From Trichobilharzia regenti (Eukaryota; Platyhelminthes; Trematoda; Strigeidida; Schistosomatidae): 64,000 nt of DNA. The stretch is taken from positions 85,902,721 through 85,966,720 of the forward strand of contig OX235263.1 of assembly GCA_944472135.2 (NCBI GenBank), given 5' to 3'. How positions within the stretch are numbered: the first letter of the stretch is position 1; the number at the start of each line of letters is the position of its first letter. The translations under genes and the position numbers were made by a program. A model generated the notes under the pieces. That model made no database searches. It saw nothing but the letters and a program-made list of their open reading frames with translations, and had not been told where the DNA came from. Positions 53,735 through 64,000 of this stretch are shown here, one piece after another.

Positions 53735-54312
53735 ATAGTTATTAATTTTTAAATATTGAGTTTTTAGGGGTTATTTGGTTTGATTGGCTGAGGGATTTTG
53801 TCATGAGCTGATATTGGTTAGATAATCATTGGAATACCAGCTAGGAGGACTGGAAAACTGTTTCGTCAAGCTACCTTGGGACTCTTCCCAGTACGCAAAC
53901 AACACAAGGCTTCAAATCTAAGACTTTCTGGTTACAAGGCTAGCTAGCTCGTAGACCATTAAGACAATGTGACCCGATCCAATGACCAGCCTATGAATTC
54001 CAACTTCTCCCAATTCATGGCATAGCGCGACCATTTCTCAGTGTCTTCTTCGATGAGTTACTGCTTTTACCTTCAATCTCCTATACCCGACTGACCATGG
54101 CTTCCCCCTAGAACCTCAGATAACTGCCTAAATAAGGTCAGTCGCTGGTTTGGCATCAGATTTACTTTCAAGTATTGGTTTGATTGTTTGGAGGATTTCA
54201 TTATAAGCTGACATCAGTTGGAGAACTATTGGAAAACCTGATATAACTTCCAGTGGTTCTCTAACTGATATGTCAGATCATGATGAAATCCTCCAACCAA
54301 CCAAATAGTCAT
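53735..54312 (-). repeat. TS1 element, about 1.3 units, ending in snap-back tail
   Basis: Minus strand: tail starting near 53752, hammerhead relic (position 3 lost), head, leader, and a second tail starting near 54172. The repeat period is thus about 420 bp. At 54240 the tail turns around (+ orientation GATCATGATGAAATCCTCC), as it does near 5115. Confidence 0.7.
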
Positions 54313-54524
54313 TACACACTGTGTCACTGAAACACGAATATGTGGACAGCAGTAGTAGGTTCAAGCCAAGTATATTAATGATTTCGATGAACTAATTTGA
54401 ACCAGTTTCGGGTAGTTAGTGAATGATTGACATTAGTTTGAAACTAAACTGAAATATATACATTTTTTGGTTCAGCTGTCAGCATAATGATAATGACATG
54501 AAAGTTAAGCCATATATATCCGTG

Positions 54525-54585
54525 AATTGTATTTGCACACGTTAAGTTTGCTGTGATTGGTTGGTGAGTTCCTCAAGGTTAAGCT
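54525..54585 (-). mobile_element. LTR-E fragment
   Basis: CACGTTAAGTTTGCTGTGAT and TGGTTGGTGAG match the LTR at 63715-63760. Confidence 0.4.
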
Positions 54586-54639
54586 TTGTTATTGTTTTTC
54601 TTTCTGACCCCGATTCGGTATATAACATTGACGTGTTTT

Positions 54640-54790
54640 GTCTTCTGACAGATGATATCTATGGTTGGCCTGCAAAACTCGGGCTACGGATATCCATGCT
54701 GAAAATTCCATACTTGTACCAAAAATACAGCGTGGAATCGAGCTGTTATCAAAAATATAAAAAATAAAAAATAAAAAAATAAAAAAAAAA
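54640..54790 (+). repeat. TS4 SINE, 3' part with A-rich tail
   Basis: Body GGTTGGCCTGCAAAACTCGG to GTACCAAAAATACAGCGTGG, then a ~40-bp A-rich tail (54755-54791). The head is missing. Confidence 0.65.
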
Positions 54791-55112
54791 GACTCTGTGC
54801 TATATTGGTACGTCAGAGGTGACGTGAATTAATTTCACACTGACTGAGGTGGTTATTTATCTAACTCAATCAGATAGCTCAATACAATGATGTTAGGATC
54901 TACGCTAGTATATATGTCTGCTTAAAAATAAACTGAACTTATTGTTCACTGGCTGATGGTACTAACTGGATGTTCAGAAGTTAGCAGAGGGCTACAAACA
55001 AAACACAGTAGCACATACTACAGATTGACTTAAGCAGTCAAGCAGTCGTACTTTACTAGCCAATATGGAAGGGATACGAACACACTGGACGACCAGCTAC
55101 TTTGTTATTAGC

Positions 55113-55316
55113 TTAGCTGATGTGATCTATGTCACCACTGAATAGGTAGGCTGTAAAACAGGTGCTGGGTGTTTGAATCAATTCCTGTTTGACGTCATCA
55201 GTTACCAGAGGAAAGTGTGGTAAATTTTCACCTTGAACTGTGTAGTTTTCAGATGAAGGACTTAATTTTTGTAGATCAGTTGTTCTAAATTCATGGTTCT
55301 TTGGATTAAACTGCAC
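55113..55316 (-). CDS. Unidentified small open frame
   Basis: A 67-codon frame, MQFNPKNHEFRTTDLQKLSP to LFSGDIDHIS. The composition is mixed and looks less AT-driven than the neighbouring chance frames. There is no domain I recognise, no splice context was established, and a PLE starts just downstream. It could be a retrocopy fragment, part of an LTR element, or chance. Confidence 0.2.
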   Translation of the reverse strand: MQFNPKNHEFRTTDLQKLSPSSENYTVQGENLPHFPLVTDDVKQELIQTPSTCFTAYLFSGDIDHIS

Positions 55317-55339
55317 TGTCCGAATTCATCCTTGATCCT

Positions 55340-56000
55340 TTGATCAATCAACTTCATTTATGCAGGAGATATGTAGATGATACCTTCATTTGTGATGAAA
55401 ACGTTGCTTTAGAGTATCTCCACAAAACCTGCAGTGCAGCACATCCATCAGTAAAATTCACCTTAGAATGTAAATCGAACACGGCACTTCCATTCCTCGA
55501 TGTACTGTTTACCAGAAGGCAAGACTACACGATCACAAGATCAGTATATCGTAAGTCAGCATGGACGGACAACTTATCAACTTCCAGAGCTTCTTCCCAC
55601 TAATCCAAAAACAAAACCTAGTACGTACAATAATTTCAAGGATTGGAAGAATCTGTTCAGAAGACACGATAGAGAAGGAGTTGAATTCATTACGTGAAAC
55701 CCCACTGGAGGATAGGTATCCACCAAGATTCATGGATAAAACGTAAAAGAAAAGCCTTTGTCTCCAAAATTCACAACTGTTCCTAAGGAAACTTTCTTCG
55801 TGAAGCTGGAATGTATGAAGGCGATATCGAAGCGGGAATTCTTAGAAACCGCCTTCACAAATGTCTAAAGATTTACGAATTTAATTATTTTTCACATCGT
55901 TTAACTACACATTTGCCAACACTGACCTGCGAGGTGCGATTACTCTTCACTGTACAAATATATGTGCAACAATGATTAATTGGTAGAATGCTTGAAAGAC
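55340..56000 (+). mobile_element. PLE reverse transcriptase fragment (YVDD intact)
   Basis: Reads CRRYVDDTFICDENVALEYL, HPSVKFTLECKSNTALPFLD, VLFTRRQDYTITRSVYRKSA; then in a shifted frame MDGQLINFQSFFPLIQKQNL, RTIISRIGRICSEDTIEKEL and RYPPRFMDKT. It stops before the nuclease. Fingers and motifs A-B are missing, but the catalytic box is intact. Confidence 0.78.
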
Positions 56001-56140
56001 ATGTAGGAGTTCAGGTTTCCATTCCTGACCGATGGTAAGCCCAGATAATAGGGAAGGTTGGGGGAGGGGCATGAAGCTGGCACTACATCCCATAAGAATT
56101 ACACAATCACTACCAGTGAAATTTCAAGGCTTGAAGCCTT
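55965..56140 (+). repeat. TS3 tRNA-Gly-like SINE
   Basis: GATTAATTGGTAGAATGCTT, B-box relic GTTTCCATTCC, GGGGCATGAAGCTGGC, end motif CAGTGAAATTTCAAGGCTTG. It abuts the CR1-like tail. Confidence 0.6.
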
Positions 56141-56141
56141 A

Positions 56142-59100
56142 TAATAATAATAATTTTTGCTTTATTCCAAAAACAGTACTAATGATACAGCAAGGAATTT
56201 CCAGCATTGAGTACAATATTGCATCTAATTTGCTCAAAAACGACAAAAAAATAAACGTTACATAATAATCATAACAAAACGTTGTTATAGCAGATATATA
56301 GCAAATTACAGTATACGATACGGAGAAAAATATGCATAAAGTATAAAATTATAGTAATAATAGTAATAACAACTGAAATAGAATAGCAAAGTTATAATTA
56401 AACGATAGAAAGTGTGACACCATAAAATTACAGAAACATGAACGATGAAAGGGTTGATTCACTTTGCTAATTACACAGTGACTTACATGTTTCACGCCTA
56501 ACAGTGTCTCCATCACATAAAATACGGGCTAAATACGGCACTGTAGAATTTTTGTACTTAGTGGTTCAAGCATATAACTTCTTATACTTACTTCTCGTCC
56601 TACCTGATGAGATGCAAGGGGATAGTTGTGAATAGAGGGGGTTCAGGGGGTCCGACAGTACGGCCTTCGCCCGTTTTGTACAGGATTTTATATGTCACTC
56701 GACTATGATATTGGCGAGCTCACGCAGTGGCATACTACAAGCCCTACTCACAGCATTTAATACCCTTCGTAATATGATTTAGTCCTTTTTGGGAAGCCCA
56801 GGAAAGATTACTGGAGAGCAATAGAGTACAATTGGTCAAATACAGGAGTTTACAAACTGCAGACGTAACGGTTGGTTGATACCTGATTGTCTAAACTTCT
56901 TATTGTAGAAGGTAAGATGGAAAATTTTCTTAGAGATTGATAAGATGTGAGATGACCATGAAAGTTCAGAGGAAAGAACCAATCCAAGATATTTAATGCT
57001 TGACTTAGTTCTAATTTCAGTGTCATCTATGCTACAGGCATCATGGAAACTAACTAGTTCATGTATGTCAAGACAATGCTTGAAAATAAAGTTAGCTGCC
57101 TGATATTTGGAAGGATTTAGCATAAGACCATGCGACTGGGACCACTTGCTGATGTCCAACAGAAAGCTATTAAGTTTGGAGCAGTCAGACTCGGAAGTGA
57201 TAAGCAGTGATACATTCAGATCATCTGCATATTTGACAAAGTTAGTTTCGTTTAAATGAGGCAGGTCGTGTAGGAAGGAAGAAAAAAGAAAAGGAGAGAG
57301 GACGGCACCTTGAGGAACACCGGATTTTGTAAGCGAGGTAGAAGAAGATTTGCCGTTATATACAGTATACTGCATTCTATCAGAAAAATACGAATGCAAC
57401 CAACTCTTAGCCCAGGATCCTGTTTGCGTCAACGATAGCTTATTTAACAAAAGGCCCCTAAGTACAAAGTCAAAAGCAGATGTGTAGTCTAGGAAAGCAC
57501 TACGAACATAATTAGCACCTTTGTCTAAACAAAGGACAACATTGTGATATAAGACGACCGCAACATCCAAGGTACTTCTACCATGTTTGTATGCAAATTG
57601 TTTAGGATCATTAAAAGGTTTCAATGAAGGTTCAAGTCGAAGTAAAAGTAATTTTTCCATCAATTTTAAAAAAGGAGAAGTAATTGCAGTGGGTCTAGAT
57701 TTAATATCAGTACCAGAAGATGGTTTTGGTATGGGAATAATTTTAATGTTTTTCCATGCAAAAGGTAGAACGTTACCGGAAAAAGAGGCATTAAAAGTGT
57801 TAGTAAGAGGGTAACACAAAATATCAGCACAGTGCATGAGGACAATGGCAGGTACACCATCAGGACCAAGGATTTGGGAAGGCTTAAGAAACCGGAGACA
57901 TTTAAGCACATCAAGGGTATTAAAGCCATTAGAATTGTTGTCTATGTGATTTGTAACATTATGAAGCATATCGACAGAAGAGCGTATGAAAGAACTATTT
58001 AGAGTATCAGCATTAAGAGATGGAAGAGGAGTACATCGCTTACCGCTAGTAATTTCTTTGAAATGTTTCCACAAATAAGAAGGGGTTTTACGTGACAAAA
58101 ATCTTTGCTTATATAAAACATTTAGTCTTTTCATTTCGAGTTTTATGAGAGTATTTAACTTTTTCACAATTGACTCATCATTTGTTTTGAACAACAGTTC
58201 TTTATTTCTACGTAGCTTCTTGAGATGTGGAGAAGAGAAACGGTCAAATCGAATGAATGATGTTTCTTTAGGACAACATATTTCGAAACAAAATTTAAGA
58301 TAATCAGTAGTGTTTGTGATTGTTTCATCTTATGTTTGTTCTGTAAATAAGTCCCAGTTAGTGTCCTTCAACGTGCATCTGAGCTTGTCTAGGTTGTCTT
58401 GTGAGTAGCATCACCGTTGAAATTTACTGTAGAGGTGAGGGAAGACATTTTTGTGTGATTTGGAATATATTTTAGGCAGTACACGTATGGTGCAGTGGGC
58501 AAAGTTAAGTAAAGGAGCACGTCTGCGAATTTGATATATACAAACATCATTAATAAATACTAGATCCAGTGTTTTACCAAGACGGGTCGCAAAGTTAATA
58601 ATATTGTCATGACCAAGTAATACAAGAAAGGAGCAATCACAAGAGTTAAAATCACTAGTCACTATTGATAAAGAGTTCTCGAAGCATGCTGCAGCAAAAG
58701 CGGTGAATTCATCTGCCAACATAAATAAATCCGATATGGTACAGCCAGGAGAGTCATAAACATTTGAAATATAAATGAATTTGTATTTTGACAAGTGTTT
58801 CAGGCGACATCTCACAGTGATGCAATCAATGTAGTCATTCGAGAATTTGAAATAAACTTTATTAGAAATGGACTATTTAAAGTAAATAAAAGTTGCAACA
58901 CCTGCGCCACATTTTTTCTTGGAACAAATACGGTCTTGTCTGAATACATTAAAATCATTTAAAGACACTAAACTGTGATCATATGAGTCATGGAGCCAGG
59001 TTTCTTGTAGAGTAACAATACCAGTATTGTGATAAATGTCGGACAGCAAAAGGGACTGAAAATCCAGAATTTTGTTAGGCAGGGACTGGCAGTTGGTACT

Positions 59101-59278
59101 AATGATAAGTGGAACAGTGGTGTGATGCATGGGTGTAGATTTGAAAGCACTTTGCCAACCACCATGGTGCTTTTTCTTGAGTTTATTACAAATATGAACG
59201 TTTTTCAGTTTTAAGCATTTTGTATAATCCCGAGAGTGAATAATACGACTAGAATGGATAATTTGATACGTAAACACA
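56142..59278 (-). mobile_element. CR1-like non-LTR retrotransposon
   Basis: Minus strand: endonuclease region, RT, a ~690-bp 3' UTR and a short trinucleotide tail (ATAATAATAATAAT on the + strand at 56142-56155). At 59278 it meets PLE sequence abruptly. The 5' end (ORF1 and the true start) is missing. Confidence 0.82.
56836..59277 (-). pseudogene. CR1-like ORF2 (endonuclease and reverse transcriptase), three or more stops
   Basis: Three open stretches (59277-58873, 58815-58411, 58194-56836) are in the same reading frame, about 814 codons in all, separated by in-frame stops and no frameshift. The first holds the endonuclease start (PLIISTNCQSLPNKILDF, VTLQETWLHDSYD, CGAGVATFI). The second holds NSLSIVTSDFNSCDCSF and RLGKTLDLVFINDV. 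The third is the RT: LKPSQILGPDGVPAIVL, FLKLMEKLLLLRL, FAYKHGRSTLDVAVVL, SAFLDYTSAFDFV, KSGVPQGAVLSPFLFS and the catalytic YADD in VKYADDLNVSL. The RT palm is complete. Confidence 0.88.
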
Positions 59279-60290
59279 CCTCTGCTGTTTGAAGTATGCG
59301 ATACCTGGATGTTTTTCGCAATTTATTTGGTACCCGGCAGGTGATAGAGTAGGATTCTTCAATGGTTTTGTAGCCAGTTTGGACCAGATGGTCAACATCG
59401 AACTGTTGATGGTTCTTACTACACCTTTACTTAGCCGTAGTGAAAGATGATCCCGAGCACGAAAAATCAAGTTTCTAGAGCAATGACCAATATAACTCGC
59501 TCCACAAGCGCAATCGAATTGGTAGATACAATTTGACGTGGCTAGCCAAGATACTTCATCTTTCAGTCGACAAATCACCATAGGTTGTGTAGAGGATAAT
59601 ACGTGTAGTTCGGCAGCACTAAAACTTCTTTGAACTGATTTTCTTATCTTCTTCCTAATTAATTCACTTGGTATATCACCCTTGAGCTGCAGTTGTATAT
59701 AAAGAGGCTTTTTGTTTACGGATAGTGAATAGTCCATTTCCGCTTTCTTTATTATGTGTTTCTTGATAAATTTGCCGGGATAGCTATTTGCAATCAAAGT
59801 ATCAGATACAATGCTTAATTCATCTTCAGTTACTTATTCAAAGCATATAGCTTTAACTCTGTGGCTGAGGATGGCACATACTCCAAGCAGCAGAGACTAT
59901 CGCGATTCACTTGAAACAACCAGTGCTTTATGTGCAGAAGAAGCAAGTCCAGCCACCCACTTCTACTGCCCTGGTCGACCTTCAGTAGAGACTATAAATT
60001 CATGAATTTTGATTATTATCTTTCGTAATTTGTCTGTCTGACATTCAGTGTATTGTTGTGTTTATGGTATCAAACTGTAATCCATTGGTATTACTATTAT
60101 TATTGATTCGATGTTATTTAAACAACATTAATGTTGTTCATAACACTCTCTCATTCATTCATTCATTCACTATAACGTATATATAACTGTAGAGCCTGAT
60201 GATGAATTTATCGAAAAGAGTATTCTTTGTTCAATGACCATTCTTTCGGGAAATTTTAATGGGCATTTTTAATCGATCAATAAGCTATCC
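59279..60290. mobile_element. PLE with twin-priming-like inversion
   Basis: Positions 59279-59871 are minus-strand PLE (thumb end, linker MDYSLSVNKKPLYIQLQLKG, nuclease YQFDCACGASYIGHCSRNL). Positions 59873-60290 are plus-strand PLE continuing from the same point: AETIAIHLKQPVLYVQKKQV, stop, 3' UTR, and past it GGGAAATTTTAATGGGCATT, which equals the 5' end of the 7-10 kb PLE. The two segments overlap by about 25 bp around CAGCAGAG. This is the layout expected when an upstream segment is inverted against the 3' segment during insertion. Confidence 0.8.
60190..60237 (+). ncRNA. Candidate PLE hammerhead ribozyme (weak stem II)
   Basis: CTGATGA at 60196-60202, GAAA from 60213, an AAGA/TCTT mini-hairpin, then GTTC, able to pair with GAGC just upstream of the core. 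Same order as the candidate at 7150-7195 on the other strand. The ~10 bases between core halves hardly pair. Confidence 0.4.
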
Positions 60291-60375
60291 TTTCGGAAAT
60301 TTATCCAGCGAATGATTCTGTTTCAATTTATGTTTGATATCTAATAAATAAATTCAACATACAAGGATTTCATTT

Positions 60376-60377
<2 letters not shown>

Positions 60378-60422
<45 letters not shown>
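60378..60422. repeat. (TA)n microsatellite
   Basis: About 22 TA units; a second shorter run lies at 60559-60581. Confidence 0.9.
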
Positions 60423-60425
<3 letters not shown>

Positions 60426-60689
60426 GAATGAAATAGAGACAATGTTACCTTCTATTGAATATTGAACAATAAAACATGACATAGTGCTATTTATATCTCC
60501 CCCGATCGATTGATTAGTAGTATAATATTTGACTGAAGTACATACTATTTATGCTGATTATATATATATATATATATATATAAATAGGCAGTACAGCCGA
60601 TCTTTTATATGATAGATGATCCACTGGGGTTGCATACCATTAAAAGTCATGTGATCAGTGTTATTCTATTGATTAATATTAAGAAAGAC

Positions 60690-61065
60690 ATTTAAGCTGA
60701 TGAAACATCCCCATTGTGAACAAAGAATATTCTTTCTGATAACTTATTTTATCCAGGCTCTAAAATTATATGTCCATTCTAATTTGAAAGAATTATTGTT
60801 ATTAACAACGCTGAAGTTTCTCAAATAATGCCAATCAACAGATCAAAAGCATCTCCAAGTGATAATATTCAGGAAAGTGTAATATTACGCTTAGGTTCTA
60901 TATAAATAAGGAAAAGTTTTAGGTTTTACGATGGGCTAGTGTATTAATAGTAACTAGACCTGTTTCATTTTGCACACGGAGCTCCTGCTTTTGTTTTAGG
61001 CAGAATTGCAATGGCTTCTTCTGTTTGGCGCATTCGTTATCTTGAGGCTTTTGCTTATATATTCA
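60690..61065 (-). mobile_element. PLE C-terminus and 3' end
   Basis: The minus strand reads AKQKKPLQFCLKQKQELRVQ (C-terminus), then a UTR reaching a relic of the hammerhead-like end near 60720-60770 (CTGGATAA, then AGAAAGAATATTCTTTGTTC). Confidence 0.55.
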
Positions 61066-61079
61066 ACACCTGAAAGATG

Positions 61080-61320
61080 ATCGAAATAGGTTTCAGTTAT
61101 TGGACTTTCGTCATTAAAAATCAAGGAGACTTGGAAAGGTGTTCCCTCTTGTAATGGGACTCCCGGGCAATGCGCACCCATGACTCGAACAAGCTGTGAA
61201 CTCATGACCTCTAGATTACGAAACTAAGCTTGTTGACGACTCAGTCACTTGAATACAAATTTAAGGAGTAGTTAACTCTAACTTCTCTAATTCCTTTCAG
61301 TTATCTCTCTTTCTCATGCT
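61080..61320 (-). repeat. TS1 short element, diverged
   Basis: Tail, stem arm, head (B-box region GAGTCATGGGTGCGCATT changed) and leader, all weak. Confidence 0.45.
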
Positions 61321-61324
61321 TTTT

Positions 61325-61590
61325 GACTACTAGGTGCCATGGTGTCACTGTGTTGAGTATTATTTTTGAAATGTGTTTATGAAACATGCAAAACTCATTT
61401 TTTGGGTGGAAAAGCATATATGACTTATTTATTTAGCAATGCATTTTGTACCCTTTTTAGATAGACACACTATAAAGATAATCTTTTCAAACAAACTAGG
61501 GAATCCAGCCTCCGGATCTGTGTTGAATTCATATCATCAATTGTATCACAGCGATACTAAATGAAGTATTCTGTGCGTATTCCGTTGCAT
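61325..61590. other. No recognisable feature
   Basis: AT-rich; nothing assigned. Confidence 0.3.
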
Positions 61591-61604
61591 ATCAATTTCA
61601 TTAT

Positions 61605-61880
61605 GATTATCATTCCCATAGGTTCCGATTGGAACACAGGTCTTCATCAAAAACTCTTCATTTCACTTTGTTTTCTTCAGTCCTCCTTACCTGGCTCCAT
61701 GATTACCTATAAGCTCTCATCTCCTATTTATATAATCTCCTCTGTGTCACACTTGGACACTCAGGCCGTCGTTCCTCATCCAGTTTCTACCATAAAGCCT
61801 GGTTTGTGTTTTAACTTAAAGATCCTCTCGGATTGTCTGTTGAAAAGATTGTACCCCGTGTGTTCATTCCATTCTATAAA
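61605..61880 (-). mobile_element. RTE-B 3' end
   Basis: CCCATAGGTTCCGATTGGAA, CACAGGTCTTCATCAA and CCTGGCTCCATGATTACC follow the order of the 49.5 and 20.6 kb copies. Confidence 0.6.
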
Positions 61881-62104
61881 ATTGATGTTTGATTACTTTC
61901 TGAGATACTGAATTTATCTTCTACGAAAAGGACATAGATAATTTTTCATTTTGAACACTGACAGAATCAACAAACTTCAAACTAGTAGTAGCCACTGAAA
62001 GTATCAGGCTATGTGGATACATGAGAATGAATACCACTCACTTCAGCATTAATCAAAAGTATTATGAACTTTATATTAGATGGTTAGAGGAAATTAGCCA
62101 GAAT

Positions 62105-62175
62105 TTCCGGAACTAGGCTTCACACTAATCGGCACTCATCAGCAAGAGGTATTAGCAACATAGAAGAAACTTCTG
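62105..62175 (-). repeat. TS5 fragment with hammerhead-like core
   Basis: The minus strand reads CTTGCTGATGAGTGCCGATT, then GTGTGAAGCCTAG: CTGATGAG is intact, the GAAA box is GAAG. Only this end of the element is recognisable. Confidence 0.45.
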
Positions 62176-62865
62176 TTTCCTCAAAATTCAAAACCACATC
62201 CCTTGCATAAATAGGCATTCTGTCTGTCTGTCTGTTTTTGACATAGAACTTTGCACATATGTACGGCAGTTCAAGTCGCCACACTCCATGTAGCACACAA
62301 AGCAAGAGAAGAAAATACAAGAAAGGCATAATAGAGACAGTAAACAGAGGAGTGAGACAAAGGAATAGTAGTAACGAAGAACAACATGGTTTAATTGGAA
62401 ATCATTAGTCACAGGGAGTTGATACATCTGCGCCAGTGAGAACGATTTTAAGCCATGTCACCAATTGTTTCCAACCATTTGTTTTTACCGTTCCGAGGAC
62501 CCCAGCCTGGAAGTCTACACCTTCCTACATGGCTTAGACCAACTGTTGTTGACTTCATTGACTGGTGCCATGTTTTTGTTTGACCTCCACTAGCTCTTTT
62601 CCAGCCTGACCCTGTATCTGCTAACATTGCTCGTCGAGGAAGGCGATGACTAGGCTAAGCATACATAACACATGTCCTAACCATCTCAGTCTTTGTAACT
62701 TCACGACTTCGTCGATTGATCTCCCCTCTTTACCTAGAACTCGACCGATGCCTAACCTCAATATTGCTCACCTTATTATGCTACTTCACACAGGAGATAG
62801 AACACAGGCACCTATGATCAAAGATAGCTAATCTTTTCATGTCTTCCACTCTCAATAGCCAGGTC

Positions 62866-63399
62866 TCACTCACATCCATAAAGGAGGACGGAGCGAACTA
62901 AACAGCAGTACACCTGCCCTTTACTCGATAGTCGAATATCTCGTCTACGCCAGAGGCGGCGTAAACTGATAAATGAGAAACGAGCCCCCTGTATCCGTTC
63001 TGAGATTTCGTCAGAGATCAACCCGTTGAGGCTGATGGTACTTCCCATATAAGTGAAGCGGTCAACGTGCTCTACCACTTCACTCCCTATTTCTAATCTA
63101 GGAGTCGCTGCAGTCCACTCTTGTAACATCATCTTGCTTTTGGCGGGAGCGAATCGCATGACAAACATTCGTAGATTGCTGCTCAAGGTGTTCGGAAGAC
63201 TCTGCATTTTGTCAGCGTCTTTGCCTAGAAGGGCTATATTGTCTGCATATTCTAAGTCAACCAGATTATTCCCTCGTAGCAAGTCAATCCCTGAGTCGCT
63301 GAAGTCACTTAGAGTTAAGTCCATTATTACATCTATGATGAAGTTGAATAGAAAAGGGGATAATGGGCATCCTTGACGGACACCACTAGTCGTCACCAC
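62866..63399 (-). pseudogene. RTE-A reverse transcriptase fragment, catalytic box altered
   Basis: 178 codons spanning RT motifs from GVRQGCPLSPFLFNF to the post-RT YGCE. The catalytic box is YADN instead of YADD (Asn codon at 63238-63240), which should be inactive. The frame is cut upstream by a stop at about 63400 and by the solo LTR. Confidence 0.82.
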
Positions 63400-63492
63400 T
63401 TAAGATGACAACTCGCCGTAAGCCCTCACCTGGCTGCATGAGTACGAGTAGAGTGCTTTGATCAGTGCAATATATTTTCTCGGTATTCCCTT

Positions 63493-63787
63493 TGTAACAA
63501 CAGAAGACAAGGGCCAGGCAACAGATCGTTTTATTATGAAAATCAACACGTATTTATACATATTTCACATACATTATTATAGCTTATGCAAGTAGACAAG
63601 CGCAGTTATCTGATTGGTTGTTTATCAGAAGTTAGGCAGACAAACGCAGGCTTCTGACTGGTTGTTTCGGGATTCCTCGACAAATAGAGTTCTCTATCTG
63701 CGAATCATATTTTGCCACGTTAACTTTGCTGTGATTGGTTGTTGAATCAGCCTTGCTCATATTTTCTCACGGCCTGCTCTCCCCACA
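63493..63787 (-). mobile_element. Solo LTR, family LTR-E, with CCTT target duplication
   Basis: A 295-bp insert with TG...CA ends sits between CCTT (63489-63492) and CCTT (63788-63791), exactly inside an RTE-A codon run: removing it restores AVK-GIPRKY. The minus strand carries TATAAATACG and, about 20 bases on, AATAAA, in LTR order. No internal region remains, so it is a solo LTR left by recombination. Confidence 0.82.
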
Positions 63788-64000
63788 CCTTTACAGCCAA
63801 GCATCTCCAGAGAACCTCTCGGCCGATAGAATCGAATGCCGCTTTTAGGTCAAGAAATATAATGACTGTTGGACGCCGGTAGGAATCCCTATGTTCTAGA
63901 ATCTGTCGAAAGGGGAAGATATGATCAATACACCCTCTTCCTGGTCTAAAGACTGCCTGGCTCTCTCGTGTTTGTGCCTCCCGAGCAACACTCAGTCTAC

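Larger units (their letters stand above)
62180..64000 (-). mobile_element. RTE-A element, long copy, split by a solo LTR
   Basis: From the right edge: QAVFRPGRGCIDHIF, SYRRPTVIIFLDLKAAFDSI, REVLWRCLAVK, [LTR], KGIPRKYIALIKALYS, SSGVRQGCPLSPFLFNFIID-type motif, LEYADNIALLGKDADKM, DRFTYMGSTISLNG, RLWRRRDIRLSSKGQVYCCL, VRSVLLYGCE; then a decayed C-terminus and UTR down to about 62180. It continues beyond the window. Confidence 0.85.

Noticed and set aside
57587..57929. Frames overlapping the CR1 reverse transcriptase in other phases
   Set aside because: They are shadows of the RT frame.
1..64000. Bacterial, plasmid or viral origin
   Set aside because: Introns with GT-AG borders, tRNA-headed SINEs, PLE, CR1 and RTE elements fit a flatworm nuclear genome; no operon structure was seen.

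Overview
The window looks like nuclear DNA of a blood fluke (Schistosoma or a close trematode relative). It is AT-rich, has GT-AG introns of 3 to 15 kb, and is packed with Penelope-like elements (PLEs), RTE- and CR1-clade retrotransposons, LTR relics, and tRNA-headed short elements that carry hammerhead-ribozyme-like motifs. The Sm-alpha-type element seen here is known from schistosomes. The species cannot be fixed from the sequence alone.

Only one host gene is convincing: the 3' part of an SLC17-family (sialin / vesicular glutamate transporter-like) anion transporter on the + strand. It has four coding exons, 2999-3139, 18405-18537, 21318-21559 and 30583-30903. They join in frame to give 278 C-terminal residues and a TAA stop. 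The 5' exons lie upstream of the window.

Nearly everything else is repeat. Short families are named here for convenience. TS1 is a ~420-bp unit with a tRNA-Thr(TGT)-like head and a hammerhead-like motif, with more than twenty copies. Sm-alpha-like is a tRNA-headed SINE with a hammerhead relic (3 copies). TS3 is a tRNA-Gly-like SINE. TS4 is another tRNA-like SINE, and TS5 is a rarer tRNA-headed SINE ending near a hammerhead-like core. LTR-E and LTR-F are two LTR families. RTE-A and RTE-B are two RTE-type non-LTR lineages.

Layout: 1-3 kb, PLE and SINE debris; 3-18 kb, intron with a nearly complete PLE (7136-9831) inserted in a TS1 copy; 18-31 kb, three exons separated by LTR, SINE and PLE relics; 31.3-31.8 kb, a small element with ~100-bp inverted ends; 33.8-36.1 kb, a near-perfect palindrome with 969-bp arms, one arm carrying a later SINE insertion with a 16-bp target duplication; 37-43 kb, PLEs of three lineages; 44-50.7 kb, a duplicated ~1.2-kb unit with mosaic divergence, one copy carrying a clean internally deleted RTE insertion; 51-56 kb, PLE and SINE relics; 56.1-59.3 kb, a CR1-like element; 59.3-60.3 kb, a PLE with a twin-priming-like inversion; 61-64 kb, RTE relics, one interrupted by a solo LTR.

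The strongest candidate for something little described is the TS1 family. Its copies keep the secondary-structure arms of a type I hammerhead, but catalytic-core position C3 is substituted or deleted in most of them, and tail-to-head junctions suggest multimeric templates. PLE copies carry a separate hammerhead-like motif next to the point where the one complete copy begins.
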